Shown here one piece after another: positions 1 through 8,437 of a DNA stretch of 64,000 nt. Made by a program: the position numbers and the translations under genes. Location: NCBI RefSeq assembly GCF_000024025.1, contig NC_013131.1:4588001-4652000 (forward strand), in the 5' to 3' direction. The notes under the pieces were generated by a model. The model made no database searches. It saw nothing but the letters and a program-made list of their open reading frames with translations, and was not told where the DNA came from. Numbering within the stretch: the first letter of the stretch is position 1; each line of letters opens with the position of its first letter. The stretch comes from Catenulispora acidiphila DSM 44928. Lineage in GTDB: Bacteria; Actinomycetota; Actinomycetes; Streptomycetales; Catenulisporaceae.

Positions 1-469
1 CAGCCAGCAGGGCGGCCAGTCCGTCGTCGCGGATGCCGGTCTTCAGGTCGACCGCCTCGTGCAGGCCGTTCCCGGTGCGGTCGATGCGGGTGCGGCGCAG
101 CAGTTTGATCGGGCCGTCGTCGCCGAGCCCGGCGGCGGTGGTGAAGATGGCTTCGGTGGCGTTCGGGTCGTTCGCGGGCAGCGGCATGTCGTCGAACGCC
201 ATGTCGACCAGGATCGTGCCGGGGATACCGGGCTCGGATTCCCAGACCTCGCCGGTCACCGCGATCCCGGCGGCTCCGCTGTCGCGCACGATCGCCGCGA
301 GAACCTCGGCGGCCGGGAGCCCTTCGGGGAAATAGTAGAAGTGGGCGGGTCCTTCCGGCGGCACGAACAGCGCGGCCATGGTGGCGATGCCGTCGGTGCG
401 ATGGGCCTGTTCGGCGGCGTCGTGCAGGGCGCAGGTCGCCTGGTGGAGCCGTTCGCGGCTGATGGTCAT
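1..469 (-). CDS. Hypothetical protein, C-terminus cut by window edge
   Basis: The frame is open from an ATG at 469 leftwards through position 1, giving about 156 residues with no stop. The N-terminus begins MTISRERLHQATCALHDAAE and is followed by a mixed alpha/beta-looking soluble sequence with no transmembrane segment. It runs in the same direction as the following small ICE genes and is probably part of the same long leftward transcript. I do not recognise the family. The upstream region has only a weak purine-rich sequence, so the start is reasonable but not proven. Confidence 0.5.
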   Translation of the reverse strand, partial: MTISRERLHQATCALHDAAEQAHRTDGIATMAALFVPPEGPAHFYYFPEGLPAAEVLAAIVRDSGAAGIAVTGEVWESEPGIPGTILVDMAFDDMPLPANDPNATEAIFTTAAGLGDDGPIKLLRRTRIDRTGNGLHEAVDLKTGIRDDGLAALLA

Positions 470-563
470 CGTGAGGTCCGTCCTGATCTGGTGCGGGTGG
501 ATGGCGGCGGCGCGGGCTTGAGCGGGGCTGGTTCGAGGTCCGCGGCCCGGTGGCGGTCGAGCG

Positions 564-1103
564 TCACGACCCCGCCTCCGGCGTGCGCTTCGGAAGCAGG
601 CCGGTCAGCCAGGTGATCAGCCCTGCGAAGTCGTCAGGGTCGGCGGGCGCGCCCTCGCGCGCCGACAGCAGCACGTCGGGGCCGTCAAGGCTGGTGAGGA
701 TGGTGCTGCGCAGCGCCTTGGTCAGGTCGCGTCCGGGCCAGATGGCGAGCGTCACCACCGCCCGACCGAAGTCGCCGACCAGCCGTGCGGCGGGCGTCGC
801 CTGGTCCGGCTGTGGTCCTGCGTCCGGTTCCCTGGGCGTCAGGTCGACCTCGACCTCGGCGACGCGCGCGATCGCGGTGAGGACCACGGCGACCGCGCCG
901 ACCCGCTCGGCGTGCGCGCGGACCGCCTCTCCGGCGGCGTCCTGGCCGATGCCCTGCTCGAAGTCGACCAGATGGGGAACGCCGTCGGCGGCGAACAGCA
1001 CCACCTTGATCGGGGTGGTCCCGTGGCGGCGCCAGTGCTCCTCCGCGGTTTGGTGTACTTCCAGGCTGCTCATCGCCAGGAACCCCGGTGTCAGCAGTGT
1101 CAT
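564..1103 (-). CDS. Hypothetical ICE protein, 179 aa
   Basis: The ATG at 1103 is chosen because AAGGAG stands 7 nt before it; a longer frame to 1139 has no such site. The product begins MTLLTPGFLAMSS and is a soluble acidic protein with two beta/alpha-like halves. The middle contains a run of aliphatic residues (VGAVAVVLTAIARVAEVEVDL) suggesting a buried strand-helix-strand core. No catalytic motif is visible. It lies downstream of the methyltransferase gene with a short gap and shares its orientation. Function unknown. Confidence 0.6.
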   Translation of the reverse strand: MTLLTPGFLAMSSLEVHQTAEEHWRRHGTTPIKVVLFAADGVPHLVDFEQGIGQDAAGEAVRAHAERVGAVAVVLTAIARVAEVEVDLTPREPDAGPQPDQATPAARLVGDFGRAVVTLAIWPGRDLTKALRSTILTSLDGPDVLLSAREGAPADPDDFAGLITWLTGLLPKRTPEAGS

Positions 1104-1172
1104 GACAAACTCCTTACATTGTGGGTATGGCTCGGCCAAGCCGATCCCGGCCGAGTCAAGGGCGTGGAAAGG

Positions 1173-2489
1173 TCAGAGAAGGACGTCGGCGAGGCGCTCG
1201 CCGATCCACCGGGCCACGTTCACCGGGACCGCGTTCCCGGCCTGAAGCCGCACGTCGGCAGCAGTGCCGCACAGGATGTACTCGTCGGGGAATCTCTGGG
1301 TTCTGGCCTGCTCGCGCGAGGTGATCATGCGGTAGGTCAGATCGTGGATGCTCAGCGGCGCGCCGGGTTCCCAGTCTTCGGGGGCCGCCACGATCGCGTG
1401 GTGGTAGCCCTGGGCGGAGACCGTGGTCAGCGGCTCCCACCCGGATGCGGCGTCGCAGTGGTTGCGGTACTCCATCACCGCCAGGCGGCGTCCGCCGTCC
1501 GGGCGCAGGCAGCGCGCGCCGTGGCGGCGGGTGGCATCCGTGGTGAGGTAGCGCAGCGCCGCCTCCAGCCGTAGCGTCGTGGAGGGCTTGCGCGGACCGG
1601 ACTTGGCCGCGAGGGGCTCGCCGAGGTCGTCCAGGTCGAAGGCCTCGGCCGCCGGCCTGACGTGCGGGCGCACGATGCTCCCGCACAGCGAGGGGCACAC
1701 GTAGTCATAGGAGTGGCCGTGACGCCCGACCGGATACGGGCGGCGGGAGGCGGCGCGGCGCCAGCGCTGCTCGCCGCGCACCGTCCTGCGGCAGGTCGGG
1801 CACCAGGAGGCCGGGCGCGGCGACAGGTCCGGAATCGGCACGTCGAGCCTGGTGAACACAGCGTAGATACGGTCCCGCAGCTGGTTGGCGGCCGGGTTGT
1901 GCTCGTCGCCGACGTGCGCCGCGGACACCGACACCAGCTGGAACCGGTAGCCGAGCAGGCACATGCCCATCACCCACCAGCCGAACAGCTCCCAGCGGGT
2001 GACGAAGTCGATGACGTTCTCCACCACGATCGCGCGATACCGGTGGTACTCGGCCGCCCGCATCACGTCCAGCGCGGTGGCGCGGGTGCGGCGGAACTTG
2101 CGGTTCCCCAGCGGCCTGCCGTACCGGTCCACGCCCATCGGGCCGCCGTAACGGGAACGCCGCCCGGCCGGGCTAACCTCGGTGCAGATCACCGACGCCC
2201 ACAGCACATCCGAGGACGGTAGGTCGGACATGGCCAGGTGGGCGATGTCGGCCAGCTCGTGCTCGGTTCCCAGCCCCGCCCAGTTCGCGATCAGCGACTC
2301 GATACAGACGGCCTCGTGGTTTCCGCCGTACAGCGGCAGGAACCCGGCCTCCCACAGCCCCAACGTGTCGCCTCCGCCGCCAGCCAGCAGATGCGTGCTG
2401 GTCAGCCCGGTCTGCGGTCGCACCTGGCGGTAGGCGGGCGGCAGCCACAGCTCCTCGTCCGGCGGCGCCTCGAGAACGGCGGCGCTCAC
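1173..2489 (-). CDS. DNA cytosine-5 methyltransferase, atypical catalytic motif
   Basis: A 438-residue protein with the C5-methyltransferase motif order. A glycine-rich SAM motif I lies near residue 35 (HLLAGGGGDTLGL). The motif IV position is WASVICTEVSPAG with Cys102, motif VI is VVENV near residue 155, and RDRIYAVF matches motif VIII. After a cysteine-bearing variable target-recognition region, motif X is AGNAVPVNVARW. The usual PCQ is replaced by ICT, a departure also seen among phage-type enzymes that read PECT. It may protect the ICE DNA from restriction after transfer. The GTG start overlaps the upstream stop (GTGA), so translation is coupled. Activity is uncertain because of the altered motif IV. 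Confidence 0.8.
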   Translation of the reverse strand: MSAAVLEAPPDEELWLPPAYRQVRPQTGLTSTHLLAGGGGDTLGLWEAGFLPLYGGNHEAVCIESLIANWAGLGTEHELADIAHLAMSDLPSSDVLWASVICTEVSPAGRRSRYGGPMGVDRYGRPLGNRKFRRTRATALDVMRAAEYHRYRAIVVENVIDFVTRWELFGWWVMGMCLLGYRFQLVSVSAAHVGDEHNPAANQLRDRIYAVFTRLDVPIPDLSPRPASWCPTCRRTVRGEQRWRRAASRRPYPVGRHGHSYDYVCPSLCGSIVRPHVRPAAEAFDLDDLGEPLAAKSGPRKPSTTLRLEAALRYLTTDATRRHGARCLRPDGGRRLAVMEYRNHCDAASGWEPLTTVSAQGYHHAIVAAPEDWEPGAPLSIHDLTYRMITSREQARTQRFPDEYILCGTAADVRLQAGNAVPVNVARWIGERLADVLL

Positions 2490-2755
2490 GGCGCGGACCC
2501 GGTTTCCGGGGCCGCCTCGGGGGCCGTCTCCGCGCCGAGCGCCGCTTTCAGCAGGGCGATCCAGTCCGGCAGGCTTTCAAGGACCGGCCAGGCGTGGTCG
2601 TCTTTGGCGCGCTCGTACTCGCCTTGCCGGCGCTCGTCGACGTCGCCGTCCGCGGTCAGGTACTCGGCCAGCTCTTTGTGCCAGGCAGTGTCGTAGTGCT
2701 CCATCGCGCGGACGACGCTGGCGACGGCGGCGCGGTCGAATCGGGGTTCGGTCAT
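2486..2755 (-). CDS. Small hypothetical protein, 89 aa
   Basis: The ATG at 2755 gives MTEPRFDRAAVASVVRAMEH and a mainly helical, acidic protein with a proline/alanine-rich tail. Its stop overlaps the GTG of the C5 methyltransferase by 4 nt, so the two are translationally coupled and it may be a helper or regulatory partner of that enzyme. The frame could extend 11 residues upstream, but the extension is Arg/Pro-rich and lacks a better ribosome site. No known domain recognised. Confidence 0.55.
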   Translation of the reverse strand: MTEPRFDRAAVASVVRAMEHYDTAWHKELAEYLTADGDVDERRQGEYERAKDDHAWPVLESLPDWIALLKAALGAETAPEAAPETGSAP

Positions 2756-2833
2756 GGTTCTGGCTTTCGGGTCTGCGCGGCGCGGCATGGCGCGCCGCCG
2801 TGCGATCGGGGTCGGTGTGTCGGCGGCGCGCGG

Positions 2834-3577
2834 TCAGTCGCCCCGGCGCGGGGCCGGGATGCGCGCGGCGCGGCCTCGGCCGGGCGGCTGGTCGCGGCGC
2901 CATCGCCCGAGGCCCGCGACGCGGTCCGGGTCGGTGTGGGCGCTGATCCCGCGCAGCGTGGCCAGCAGGCCCTTGGCCAGGGTCAGGCGCAGCCGATCCG
3001 GGTCGTAGCCGACCGCGCCGTGCAGCGGCACGTCGGTATCCTGGTCGTCGACGTGGCGGGTGTGCGGGTCGGCGAGGTAGCCCCGGACCCCGGATATCGA
3101 CCACTTGCGGACCGCCAGGAATACGAAGCCGTGATGCCGCAGGTTGGGGCACTGCGCCATGGCCAGCGGGATGCAGGTCCGGCAGACCGGAGGATCAGAG
3201 GTCTCATACTCGGTTCCGGGGCCGTGGTCGGCGAGGTGCTCCTCCCAGATCATCTCCGGGGCCATCCAGACCTCGCCGATGCCGCCGCACACGCCGCAGC
3301 CCGCGCGCTCCATCACCTCCTTCTGGCGGGGGATGCTCATCCCGAGGAACAGCGGCTCGCCGATCCCGGGGGTGTTGGGCATCCGCCCCCACAGCACCCC
3401 GTGCGGCCGGACCTCGGCGCCGGGGGTCTCGTCGCGGTAGGCCAGGTACGGCTTTCCGCCGCCGGGCGGCTCGCGCAGCGCCAGGTCCGGGTTCCCGGTC
3501 AGCGTCACCGCCTCTGAGCTCCACTGCGTGGTGTACGGGACGGTAAGACCCCGGTAGGTCAGCGGCGCGGCGCTCAA
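2834..3577 (-). CDS. Putative zinc-binding hypothetical protein, 247 aa
   Basis: The TTG start at 3577 overlaps the stop of the preceding gene (TTGA); the upstream continuation of the frame is an Arg-rich shadow and is excluded. The N-terminal part (LTYRGLTVPYTTQWSSE) is followed by a cysteine cluster, CGVCGG near residue 110 and VCRTC then AQCP near residues 150-160, which looks like a zinc ribbon or knuckle. A hydrophobic beta strand follows (GFVFLAVRKW). The tail is basic and may contact nucleic acid. Function unknown; the metal-binding call is inferred from cysteine spacing. Confidence 0.6.
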   Translation of the reverse strand: MSAAPLTYRGLTVPYTTQWSSEAVTLTGNPDLALREPPGGGKPYLAYRDETPGAEVRPHGVLWGRMPNTPGIGEPLFLGMSIPRQKEVMERAGCGVCGGIGEVWMAPEMIWEEHLADHGPGTEYETSDPPVCRTCIPLAMAQCPNLRHHGFVFLAVRKWSISGVRGYLADPHTRHVDDQDTDVPLHGAVGYDPDRLRLTLAKGLLATLRGISAHTDPDRVAGLGRWRRDQPPGRGRAARIPAPRRGD

Positions 3578-3816
3578 GACTGGGCCTGCACTCGCGCGGT
3601 GCCCGCGTAGTCGAAGAACACGACGACCTCGTCGTCGCCGACGCCGACCGTCAGGTGGACGTCCATCTCGCTGGCCTGGTCGGGCAGGCTGTGGAACCGC
3701 TTGAAGTCGGCTTCGGCGGCGTAGAGCATCTTGTACAGCTCGACGTACGACGTCGGGGTGCCGAGGGTGAACCGTCGGCGGGTGGTGGTGGTCTCGCTTT
3801 GGCTGAACTCGGCCAT
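3574..3816 (-). CDS. Small hypothetical protein, 80 aa
   Basis: The ATG at 3816 has GAGGAG 9 nt upstream. The product begins MAEFSQSETTTTRRRFTLGT and contains TPTSYVELYKMLYAAEADF then a beta-rich acidic C-terminus (VGVGDDEVVVFFDYAG). It overlaps the start of the cysteine-rich gene by 4 nt, so the two are coupled. No known family recognised; the compact size and acidic surface would fit an accessory or regulatory factor, but that is a guess. Confidence 0.6.
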   Translation of the reverse strand: MAEFSQSETTTTRRRFTLGTPTSYVELYKMLYAAEADFKRFHSLPDQASEMDVHLTVGVGDDEVVVFFDYAGTARVQAQS

Positions 3817-3964
3817 CGCGCGTCTCCTCGTGGGTTCGGGGTGTGTCGGGCATGGGGGCATCGCCGCTTGTCCTGCGGGATGGTTTTCGGGAAGGCGCCG
3901 CGCGGGCGGGGCGGTAGGCGCGGCCGTGGCGGCGGCGCGAGTCGTGCTTGTCGTGCGGGGTGGG

Positions 3965-4357
3965 TCAGCGGGCGGGTTCGCCGGTATCGGTGCGGCCTGT
4001 GGCCCACAGCCGGGCGAGGGGCTCGAGGTGGTCCAGGGCGTCGCGGTGGCGGTGGGCGAGGATCGCAAGCTGGTCGCCGCGTCCGGTCAGCACCTGCTCG
4101 GCGCAGCGGCCGTCGGCCAGCTGGGTGGCGGCGGCTTCCAGATCGGTCTGGGTGTGCCGGATGGTGCGGGTGAGCTGGAGGTCGCGCTCGGCCAGCCGTA
4201 GTGCCGCCAGGTGCAGCAGGCGGGACAGCAGGTCGGTCTCGGGGGCCTCGGCGTCGTCGCGCAGCCGGGCCAGCGCGGCGGGCGTCTTGAGGTGGCGGAT
4301 CAGGATGCGGTCGACGGTCGGGTGGTAGACCGAGGCCGGGGCGGGCGTGGTGGGCAT
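3965..4357 (-). CDS. Helical hypothetical protein, 130 aa
   Basis: The product starts MPTTPAPASVYHPTVDRILI, with GGAG upstream of the ATG. Almost the whole chain is predicted helix, with heptad-like leucines (LLSRLLHLAALRLAERDLQL, then LAILAHRHRDALDHLEPLARL), so a coiled coil or helical bundle is likely. No catalytic motif or membrane segment is seen. It lies in a run of small same-strand ICE genes. Function unknown. Confidence 0.55.
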   Translation of the reverse strand: MPTTPAPASVYHPTVDRILIRHLKTPAALARLRDDAEAPETDLLSRLLHLAALRLAERDLQLTRTIRHTQTDLEAAATQLADGRCAEQVLTGRGDQLAILAHRHRDALDHLEPLARLWATGRTDTGEPAR

Positions 4358-4369
4358 GTCGTTGCTCCG

Positions 4370-4807
4370 TCAGGCGTCGGTGTCGCGGGATTCGGCGGCG
4401 GTCAGGTGGTGCTTGATCCGGCAGATGACCTCCCAGGCGGCGTGGGCGCCGACGGTGCCGGGCAGGTAGAGGTCTTTCAGCGGGACCTGTCCGGTGTTCA
4501 GCGTCGGCTCATCGACCCGAGTGAGCTGGAATCCGGCGGTGAGCTGCCCGGGGGCGTCGCTGATGGTGGCGATGAGGTCCAGGTGGTAGCCGAATGCGCC
4601 CTTGGCTGCCGCCTGGCCGGCGATCCAGGCCACCGCCTCGGCGGCGTCGGTCTGGTCGAGGTCCCCGCGGAAGTCCGGCCAGCTCCCGCCCCGGGACTCG
4701 GCGGTGGTGAGGGCCGCAACGTAGACGGCCTTGTCTTTCGCTTCCTCGAAGGTCTCCTTCGACAGGTTCAGCAGCTGCTCGGCGGTCATGAGGTGATCGA
4801 TGGTCAT
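4370..4807 (-). CDS. Hypothetical ICE protein, 145 aa
   Basis: The ATG at 4807 (MTIDHLMTAEQLLNLSKETF) has GGGAG upstream; a start 4 codons earlier lacks spacing. The sequence shows an N-terminal helical part followed by a beta-rich part (GYHLDLIATISDAPGQLTAG). It is acidic and soluble. The gap to the next gene is short and the direction the same, fitting one long transcript. No family recognised. Confidence 0.55.
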   Translation of the reverse strand: MTIDHLMTAEQLLNLSKETFEEAKDKAVYVAALTTAESRGGSWPDFRGDLDQTDAAEAVAWIAGQAAAKGAFGYHLDLIATISDAPGQLTAGFQLTRVDEPTLNTGQVPLKDLYLPGTVGAHAAWEVICRIKHHLTAAESRDTDA

Positions 4808-4889
4808 CGGGGCTCCCAAAGTTGCTGTGGTGGCGGTGGTGTTCGGTGCGGGTTCGTTGTCTGTGATCGAGCTGACCGGTCGCGGTCGC

Positions 4890-5465
4890 TCAGTGTGCGG
4901 CGTGGTGCGCGGCGGCGGCGATCACCTCGCCCGGGGTGGCGGCGGTGGCGATCAGAGAGCACTCGGTGCCGCCGTGCGCGCCTTTGACCGTCCAGGTCGA
5001 CAGCTCGTCGGTGGGCATCGGGAACCGGAAAGCGGCCCAGAAACCGGTCGGTTCGTCGTCGACGGCCGGGCCGATCCAGGACTCCAAGCCCGCGATCGAG
5101 ACCGACAGCACGTGCTCGGGGGCCAGCGTCCATCCGGTCGCCGTCAGCGCGGCGGCGTGGTCTTGCTCTGCCGGAGCGGTCAGGGCGGCGCGGGCCATGG
5201 CCAGCGCGGTCGCCACGGGCACCGGTCCGCCGCCGACCTGCCACAGCGGGTCCTCGGTCTCCTGCGGAGCGCGCGGCGCATACAGGGTGATCATGTGGCG
5301 TCCGTCGCGTTCGCCGTGCGCGGACAGCATCAGCTGCGTGTCGGGGCTGTTCCAGATCCTCGCCTCGGGGTCGAAGACCTGGGCGGGGTGGTCGGTGCTG
5401 CTGATGGTCCAGCCGTATTCGGCAAGCGCGCGGCCGAGAGGGTCGGCGGGGTGTTCGGGATGCAT
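4890..5465 (-). CDS. DUF317-like two-module protein (intact copy A)
   Basis: Two similar modules each open with a Leu-x-x-x-Gly-Trp-Thr signature, near residue 14 (ALAEYGWTI) and residue 108 (ALTATGWTL). Each continues with a W-x-S-P-D or W-x-G-P type strand pair. The protein ends with TPGEVIAAAAHH, matching the C-terminal helix of the other copies in this array. DUF317-type proteins are common on streptomycete conjugative elements and have no established function. The ATG at 5465 is clear. This copy reads through without interruption. Confidence 0.65.
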   Translation of the reverse strand: MHPEHPADPLGRALAEYGWTISSTDHPAQVFDPEARIWNSPDTQLMLSAHGERDGRHMITLYAPRAPQETEDPLWQVGGGPVPVATALAMARAALTAPAEQDHAAALTATGWTLAPEHVLSVSIAGLESWIGPAVDDEPTGFWAAFRFPMPTDELSTWTVKGAHGGTECSLIATAATPGEVIAAAAHHAAH

Positions 5466-5493
5466 GGCAGTGGCCTGTCTTTCGTGGAGGTGG

Positions 5494-6069
5494 TTAGGTC
5501 AGGGCCAGGGCGGCGATGACGGCGGCGGGCGTGCTGTCGTTGCCGGTCCAGGTCTGGTTCTCGGTGAAGTCCGGGGCGCAGGCGAGGATCCATCCGCGGG
5601 CGGGCGGGTGTTCCAGGCTGCTGCGCAGGCGGCGGGTGCCGTCGGGGCTGTACCAGGTGAGCTCGTCGCCGTAGGCGGTGTGGGCGTCCAGGCTGGTGGT
5701 CCATCCGGCTTCGTGGAGCAGCTGCTGCACGGGGCGGTTCTGCTCGCCGGCCTCGGGGTGCTGGCTGAAGGCGTGGGCGGCGTCGATGGCGGCCAGCGCA
5801 GCGGCGATGCTTCCTGCGGCGGTCAGGTCCGCCCGCCAGCCCGTCCCGCACAGGTCGGCGATCACCGGGCCGGGCCAGGCGCGGATCGCGACGCGCAGAT
5901 CGTCCTCGGGATGGGAGAACTTAGCCAGGCGCGGGCTCGGGCCGTCTTCGGGGGCCGGGCCCAGCAGCTCGCGGGTCACGACCGGGTCGGTGTTCCAGCC
6001 GCGTCCGGTCAGCGTGGCGGAAAGCTCGGTGAGGAACAGGTCGTCAGCGGTGCGGGAGGTGCCGGTCAT
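5494..6069 (-). CDS. DUF317-like two-module protein (intact copy B)
   Basis: The product begins MTGTSRTADDLFLTELSATL and has the module signature twice (LTGRGWN near residue 20; LLHEAGWTT near residue 115). The second module has ELTWYSPDGTRRLRSS and FTENQTW, and the C-terminus is STPAAVIAALALT, almost identical to copies D and F. This is the clearest match to the DUF317 pattern. Uninterrupted. It probably arose by duplication within the array; function unknown. Confidence 0.65.
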   Translation of the reverse strand: MTGTSRTADDLFLTELSATLTGRGWNTDPVVTRELLGPAPEDGPSPRLAKFSHPEDDLRVAIRAWPGPVIADLCGTGWRADLTAAGSIAAALAAIDAAHAFSQHPEAGEQNRPVQQLLHEAGWTTSLDAHTAYGDELTWYSPDGTRRLRSSLEHPPARGWILACAPDFTENQTWTGNDSTPAAVIAALALT

Positions 6070-6102
6070 CGGCGTGTTCTCCTTTTGCGGGGCGGTGGTC
6101 GG

Positions 6103-6486
6103 TCAGCGGGTGCGGGCGTAGGCGGTGACGGCGGCGAGCATGGCGGCGGTGTCGTCGCCCTCGGCCGTGCCGTCGGCGGCGTAGACGGTGACGGGTTCCT
6201 CGTCGCCCGGGTAGCCGTCCCAGCGACCGGGGTAGTGCAGGGCCCACCAGCGCGCTCGCGGGGCGTCGGACAGCGGCAGGCTGGCGTCGATGTCGCTGAT
6301 CAGCACGGCCGAGCCGTCGCGCAGCACGATGCTGATGGCGGCGCAGCCCCCGGCCAGGTACTCGATGCCGGGCTCGAACCCGGCCTCGGCCAGGGCGTCG
6401 AGGATGTCGCGGCAGGCGGTCCGGGCGGCGTCGAAGGTGAAGGCATCGCGGCTGCTCGGTGCGGCGGGGGTGGCGGTCTTGGTCAT
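6103..6486 (-). CDS. Hypothetical protein of the DUF317-like array, 127 aa
   Basis: Starts MTKTATPAAPSSRDAFTFDA. The sequence has an N-terminal helix (ACRDILDALAEAGFEPG), strands with GGCAAISIVLRDGSAVLISD, a Trp-rich segment (RARWWALHYPGRW) and a C-terminal helix (TAAMLAAVTAYAR). The layout, one strand block and a terminal helix, resembles a single module of its neighbours, but the Gly-Trp-Thr signature is missing. Probably a relative or co-functioning partner; family not recognised. Confidence 0.5.
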   Translation of the reverse strand: MTKTATPAAPSSRDAFTFDAARTACRDILDALAEAGFEPGIEYLAGGCAAISIVLRDGSAVLISDIDASLPLSDAPRARWWALHYPGRWDGYPGDEEPVTVYAADGTAEGDDTAAMLAAVTAYARTR

Positions 6487-6510
6487 GGCGGGTTCCCGTT
6501 TCTCGAGTGG

Positions 6511-6854
6511 TCAGCGGGTGAGGATGTAGGCCAGCGCCGCGCGCAGGGCCTTGTTGCCGCCCTTGTTGGGCTCCCACCAGTGGTGGGTGTGCGCGGCCCA
6601 GGCGTGGGCGGCGACCGTCGGGGCGACGGCGCCGGTCCAGCCGTCGGTCAGCAGCGCATACCAGGAGGCGAGTTCGTGGCGTTGTCCGTAGGCGTGCTCG
6701 TCGTCGGCGGTCAGCAGGACGCTGATTCGGCCCGGCCCCTCGTAGGTGAGCCGGAGCCGAACCAGGGCGGGATGTCGGTGCCGGTGTGGACGGTGTCGAT
6801 CTGGAACCAGGCGCCCTGGTACGGGGCGAGGTCGGTGCTGCGCAGGGTTTCCAT
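6511..6854 (-). pseudogene. Frameshifted small hypothetical gene
   Basis: From ATG 6854 the frame reads METLRSTDLAPYQGAWFQID and then hits a stop. Shifting frame by one at about 6766-6771 restores a sensible protein: LVRLRLTYEGPGRISVLL, then ELASWYALLTDGWTG and a C-terminus KALRAALAYILTR ending at 6511. The total span is one base short of a whole number of codons, so a single-base deletion at the CCCGCCC stretch explains it. It could be real decay or an assembly indel. The restored protein has a GWTG motif and a terminal helix like its neighbours. Confidence 0.55.
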
Positions 6855-6857
6855 GGC

Positions 6858-7400
6858 TCAGTCCTCGTTCGCGCCGGGCGCGGCCGGGGTGATCGCGGCC
6901 AGGTAGTTACTGACGTTCCGGCGGATCAGGCGGGCGTCGTTGGCGGTCAGGTCGGCCGGGAGGTGCAGGCGCATCGAGCGCTTGCGAGGCAGCGGGATCT
7001 CCAGGTCCAAGCCGCCGTCGCAGGCCGGGGTCCAGCCGGGGGCAGCGCCCTGCTCGGCGCGGGCGTGCCAGCGTTCGGGCTCGGCCATGTAGCTGCAGAA
7101 CAGATGCAGGGCTTTGCGGAACGATCCGGCGTACTGCCGCCGGGTGGCCCTCGAGACGGACTCGCTGTTCTCGGCGGCCTCGAAGACCGCGATCGCGTGA
7201 TCCGGGTTGAGGACTGAGAGGTCCTCGGTGGCGTGCTCGGGCAGGGCCGACAGGATGCGGCTGGCGCCCAGGCGGTAGGCGGCGGCGCTGGACTGGGTCA
7301 GCAGGCCGGCGGCTCGGGCGAAGTCCAGGAAGTCGAGCAGGTCCGCGGTTCGGGCTCCGGAGCTTTCGGTGGCTGGGCCGGGCCGTGGCGTGGCGGTCAT
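6858..7400 (-). CDS. SAM-like (core-binding) domain protein without recombinase catalytic domain
   Basis: 180 residues; ATG 7400 has AAAGGA upstream. Residues 20-105 (LLDFLDFARAAGLLTQSSAA through SFRKALHLFCSYM) look like the helical N-terminal core-binding domain of tyrosine recombinases. No catalytic RHRY region follows. The C-terminal part (LPRKRSMRLHLPADLTANDA) instead matches a short module seen on various actinomycete element proteins. It could bind element DNA as an accessory or directionality factor. The domain assignment is by pattern only. Confidence 0.5.
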   Translation of the reverse strand: MTATPRPGPATESSGARTADLLDFLDFARAAGLLTQSSAAAYRLGASRILSALPEHATEDLSVLNPDHAIAVFEAAENSESVSRATRRQYAGSFRKALHLFCSYMAEPERWHARAEQGAAPGWTPACDGGLDLEIPLPRKRSMRLHLPADLTANDARLIRRNVSNYLAAITPAAPGANED

Positions 7401-7434
7401 GGTCGCAGGTGTCCTTTCGGCGCGCGGCCGGGTG

Positions 7435-7881
7435 CTAGTCGGTGAGGGTGGCGATCAGGGCGGCCATGTGCCGCGCGTCGCTCAGATAGGTGTCGAGCAT
7501 CACGGGGACGCGCAGATTGGGCCCGCTCTGGTAGCGCGCTGCGATGGTCTTGAGTTCGGCCAGGGCGGCGGCGTGAGCGTGCAGCCATTCGCGGCTGACG
7601 TGGCATTCGGTGCAGGTCAGCTCGTCGGCCTCGGCGAACACGTAGCGGATCGAGCGCGACGGGCCGTAGGCGTCGGTGTCCGGGCCCTTCAGCCACCAGG
7701 GCCGCTCGTAGGGCTCATAGGCGGTGTCGGTGCGCGGGTCGATCCGAGCGTGGGTCCAGTAGGAACGCTTGTCGCGGTGGCGGTTGTAGGTGCTGATCCG
7801 GTGCCCGAGGTGGTCGGTGAGGAAGTCCACGGTCGTAGCGAGCAGGCTGTCTTTGTTGGCGGCGGCCAGGGCGCTGGTCAT
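7435..7881 (-). CDS. Hypothetical ICE protein, 148 aa
   Basis: Begins MTSALAAANKDSLLATTVDF. It is rich in Tyr, His and Arg in the middle (STYNRHRDKRSYWTHARID) and has a CTECH pair near residue 90 that is too sparse to call a zinc finger. The C-terminus is helical (LSDARHMAALIATLTD). It sits between DUF317-like genes on the same strand. Family and function not recognised. Confidence 0.5.
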   Translation of the reverse strand: MTSALAAANKDSLLATTVDFLTDHLGHRISTYNRHRDKRSYWTHARIDPRTDTAYEPYERPWWLKGPDTDAYGPSRSIRYVFAEADELTCTECHVSREWLHAHAAALAELKTIAARYQSGPNLRVPVMLDTYLSDARHMAALIATLTD

Positions 7882-7924
7882 GGTCGGTGCTCGGCTTTCG
7901 TCAGTGCGGTGGGTGCGGGTGCTG

Positions 7925-8405
7925 TCAGGCGGTGAGGGCGGCGGCGGCGATGGCGGCGGCCGGGGTGCGGCAGGTGGCGTCGACGTCCTCGAGGTGGCGG
8001 CTGGAGGGGTGGCCGGGGCGCGGTCGGTGGATCAGCCAGGTCGCGTCTTCGTGGTGGCACGGCGGCAGGTACTCGACCTCGCGGGTGCGGTCGGGACTGA
8101 TCCAGGCGCGCTCCAGCAGGCTCTCGCCGTCCTCAGTGCGCAGTTCGCGGGCCAGGCGCCATCCGGCGGCGGTCAGCCTTCTGGCCGTCGGTGTCGCCGA
8201 GCGGGATAGGGAACAGGCGGCTGCTCATGCGGTGATCGAAGGCGCTGACCTCGACACTGAGGCCGCCTGTGGGATCGGTGAAGGCGGTGCGCGATCCGGT
8301 GCCGAGGATCCCGGCGTCCTCAGTTCTCTGGGCGGCCAGGGTCCATCCGGCCTCGGTCAACGCGGCGCGGACGATGGCGGCCTCGTCGGCGGGGGTGGTC
8401 GTCAT
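7925..8405 (-). pseudogene. DUF317-like gene with frameshift (copy C)
   Basis: From ATG 8405 the first module reads MTTTPADEAAIVRAALTEAG then WTL and continues to GDTDGQ. There the frame is lost and ends at 8133 in an Arg-rich tail. In the next frame the second module is intact: LTAAGWRLARELRTEDGES, RAWISPDRTREVEYL, and a C-terminal helix TPAAAIAAAALTA ending at 7925. The combined span is one base over a multiple of three, so a one-base insertion near 8175-8185 separates the two modules. Real decay or assembly error cannot be told apart from one sequence. Confidence 0.6.
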
Positions 8406-8437
8406 GGTCAGTGCTCTGCTTTCGTCGGTGCGGCGGG

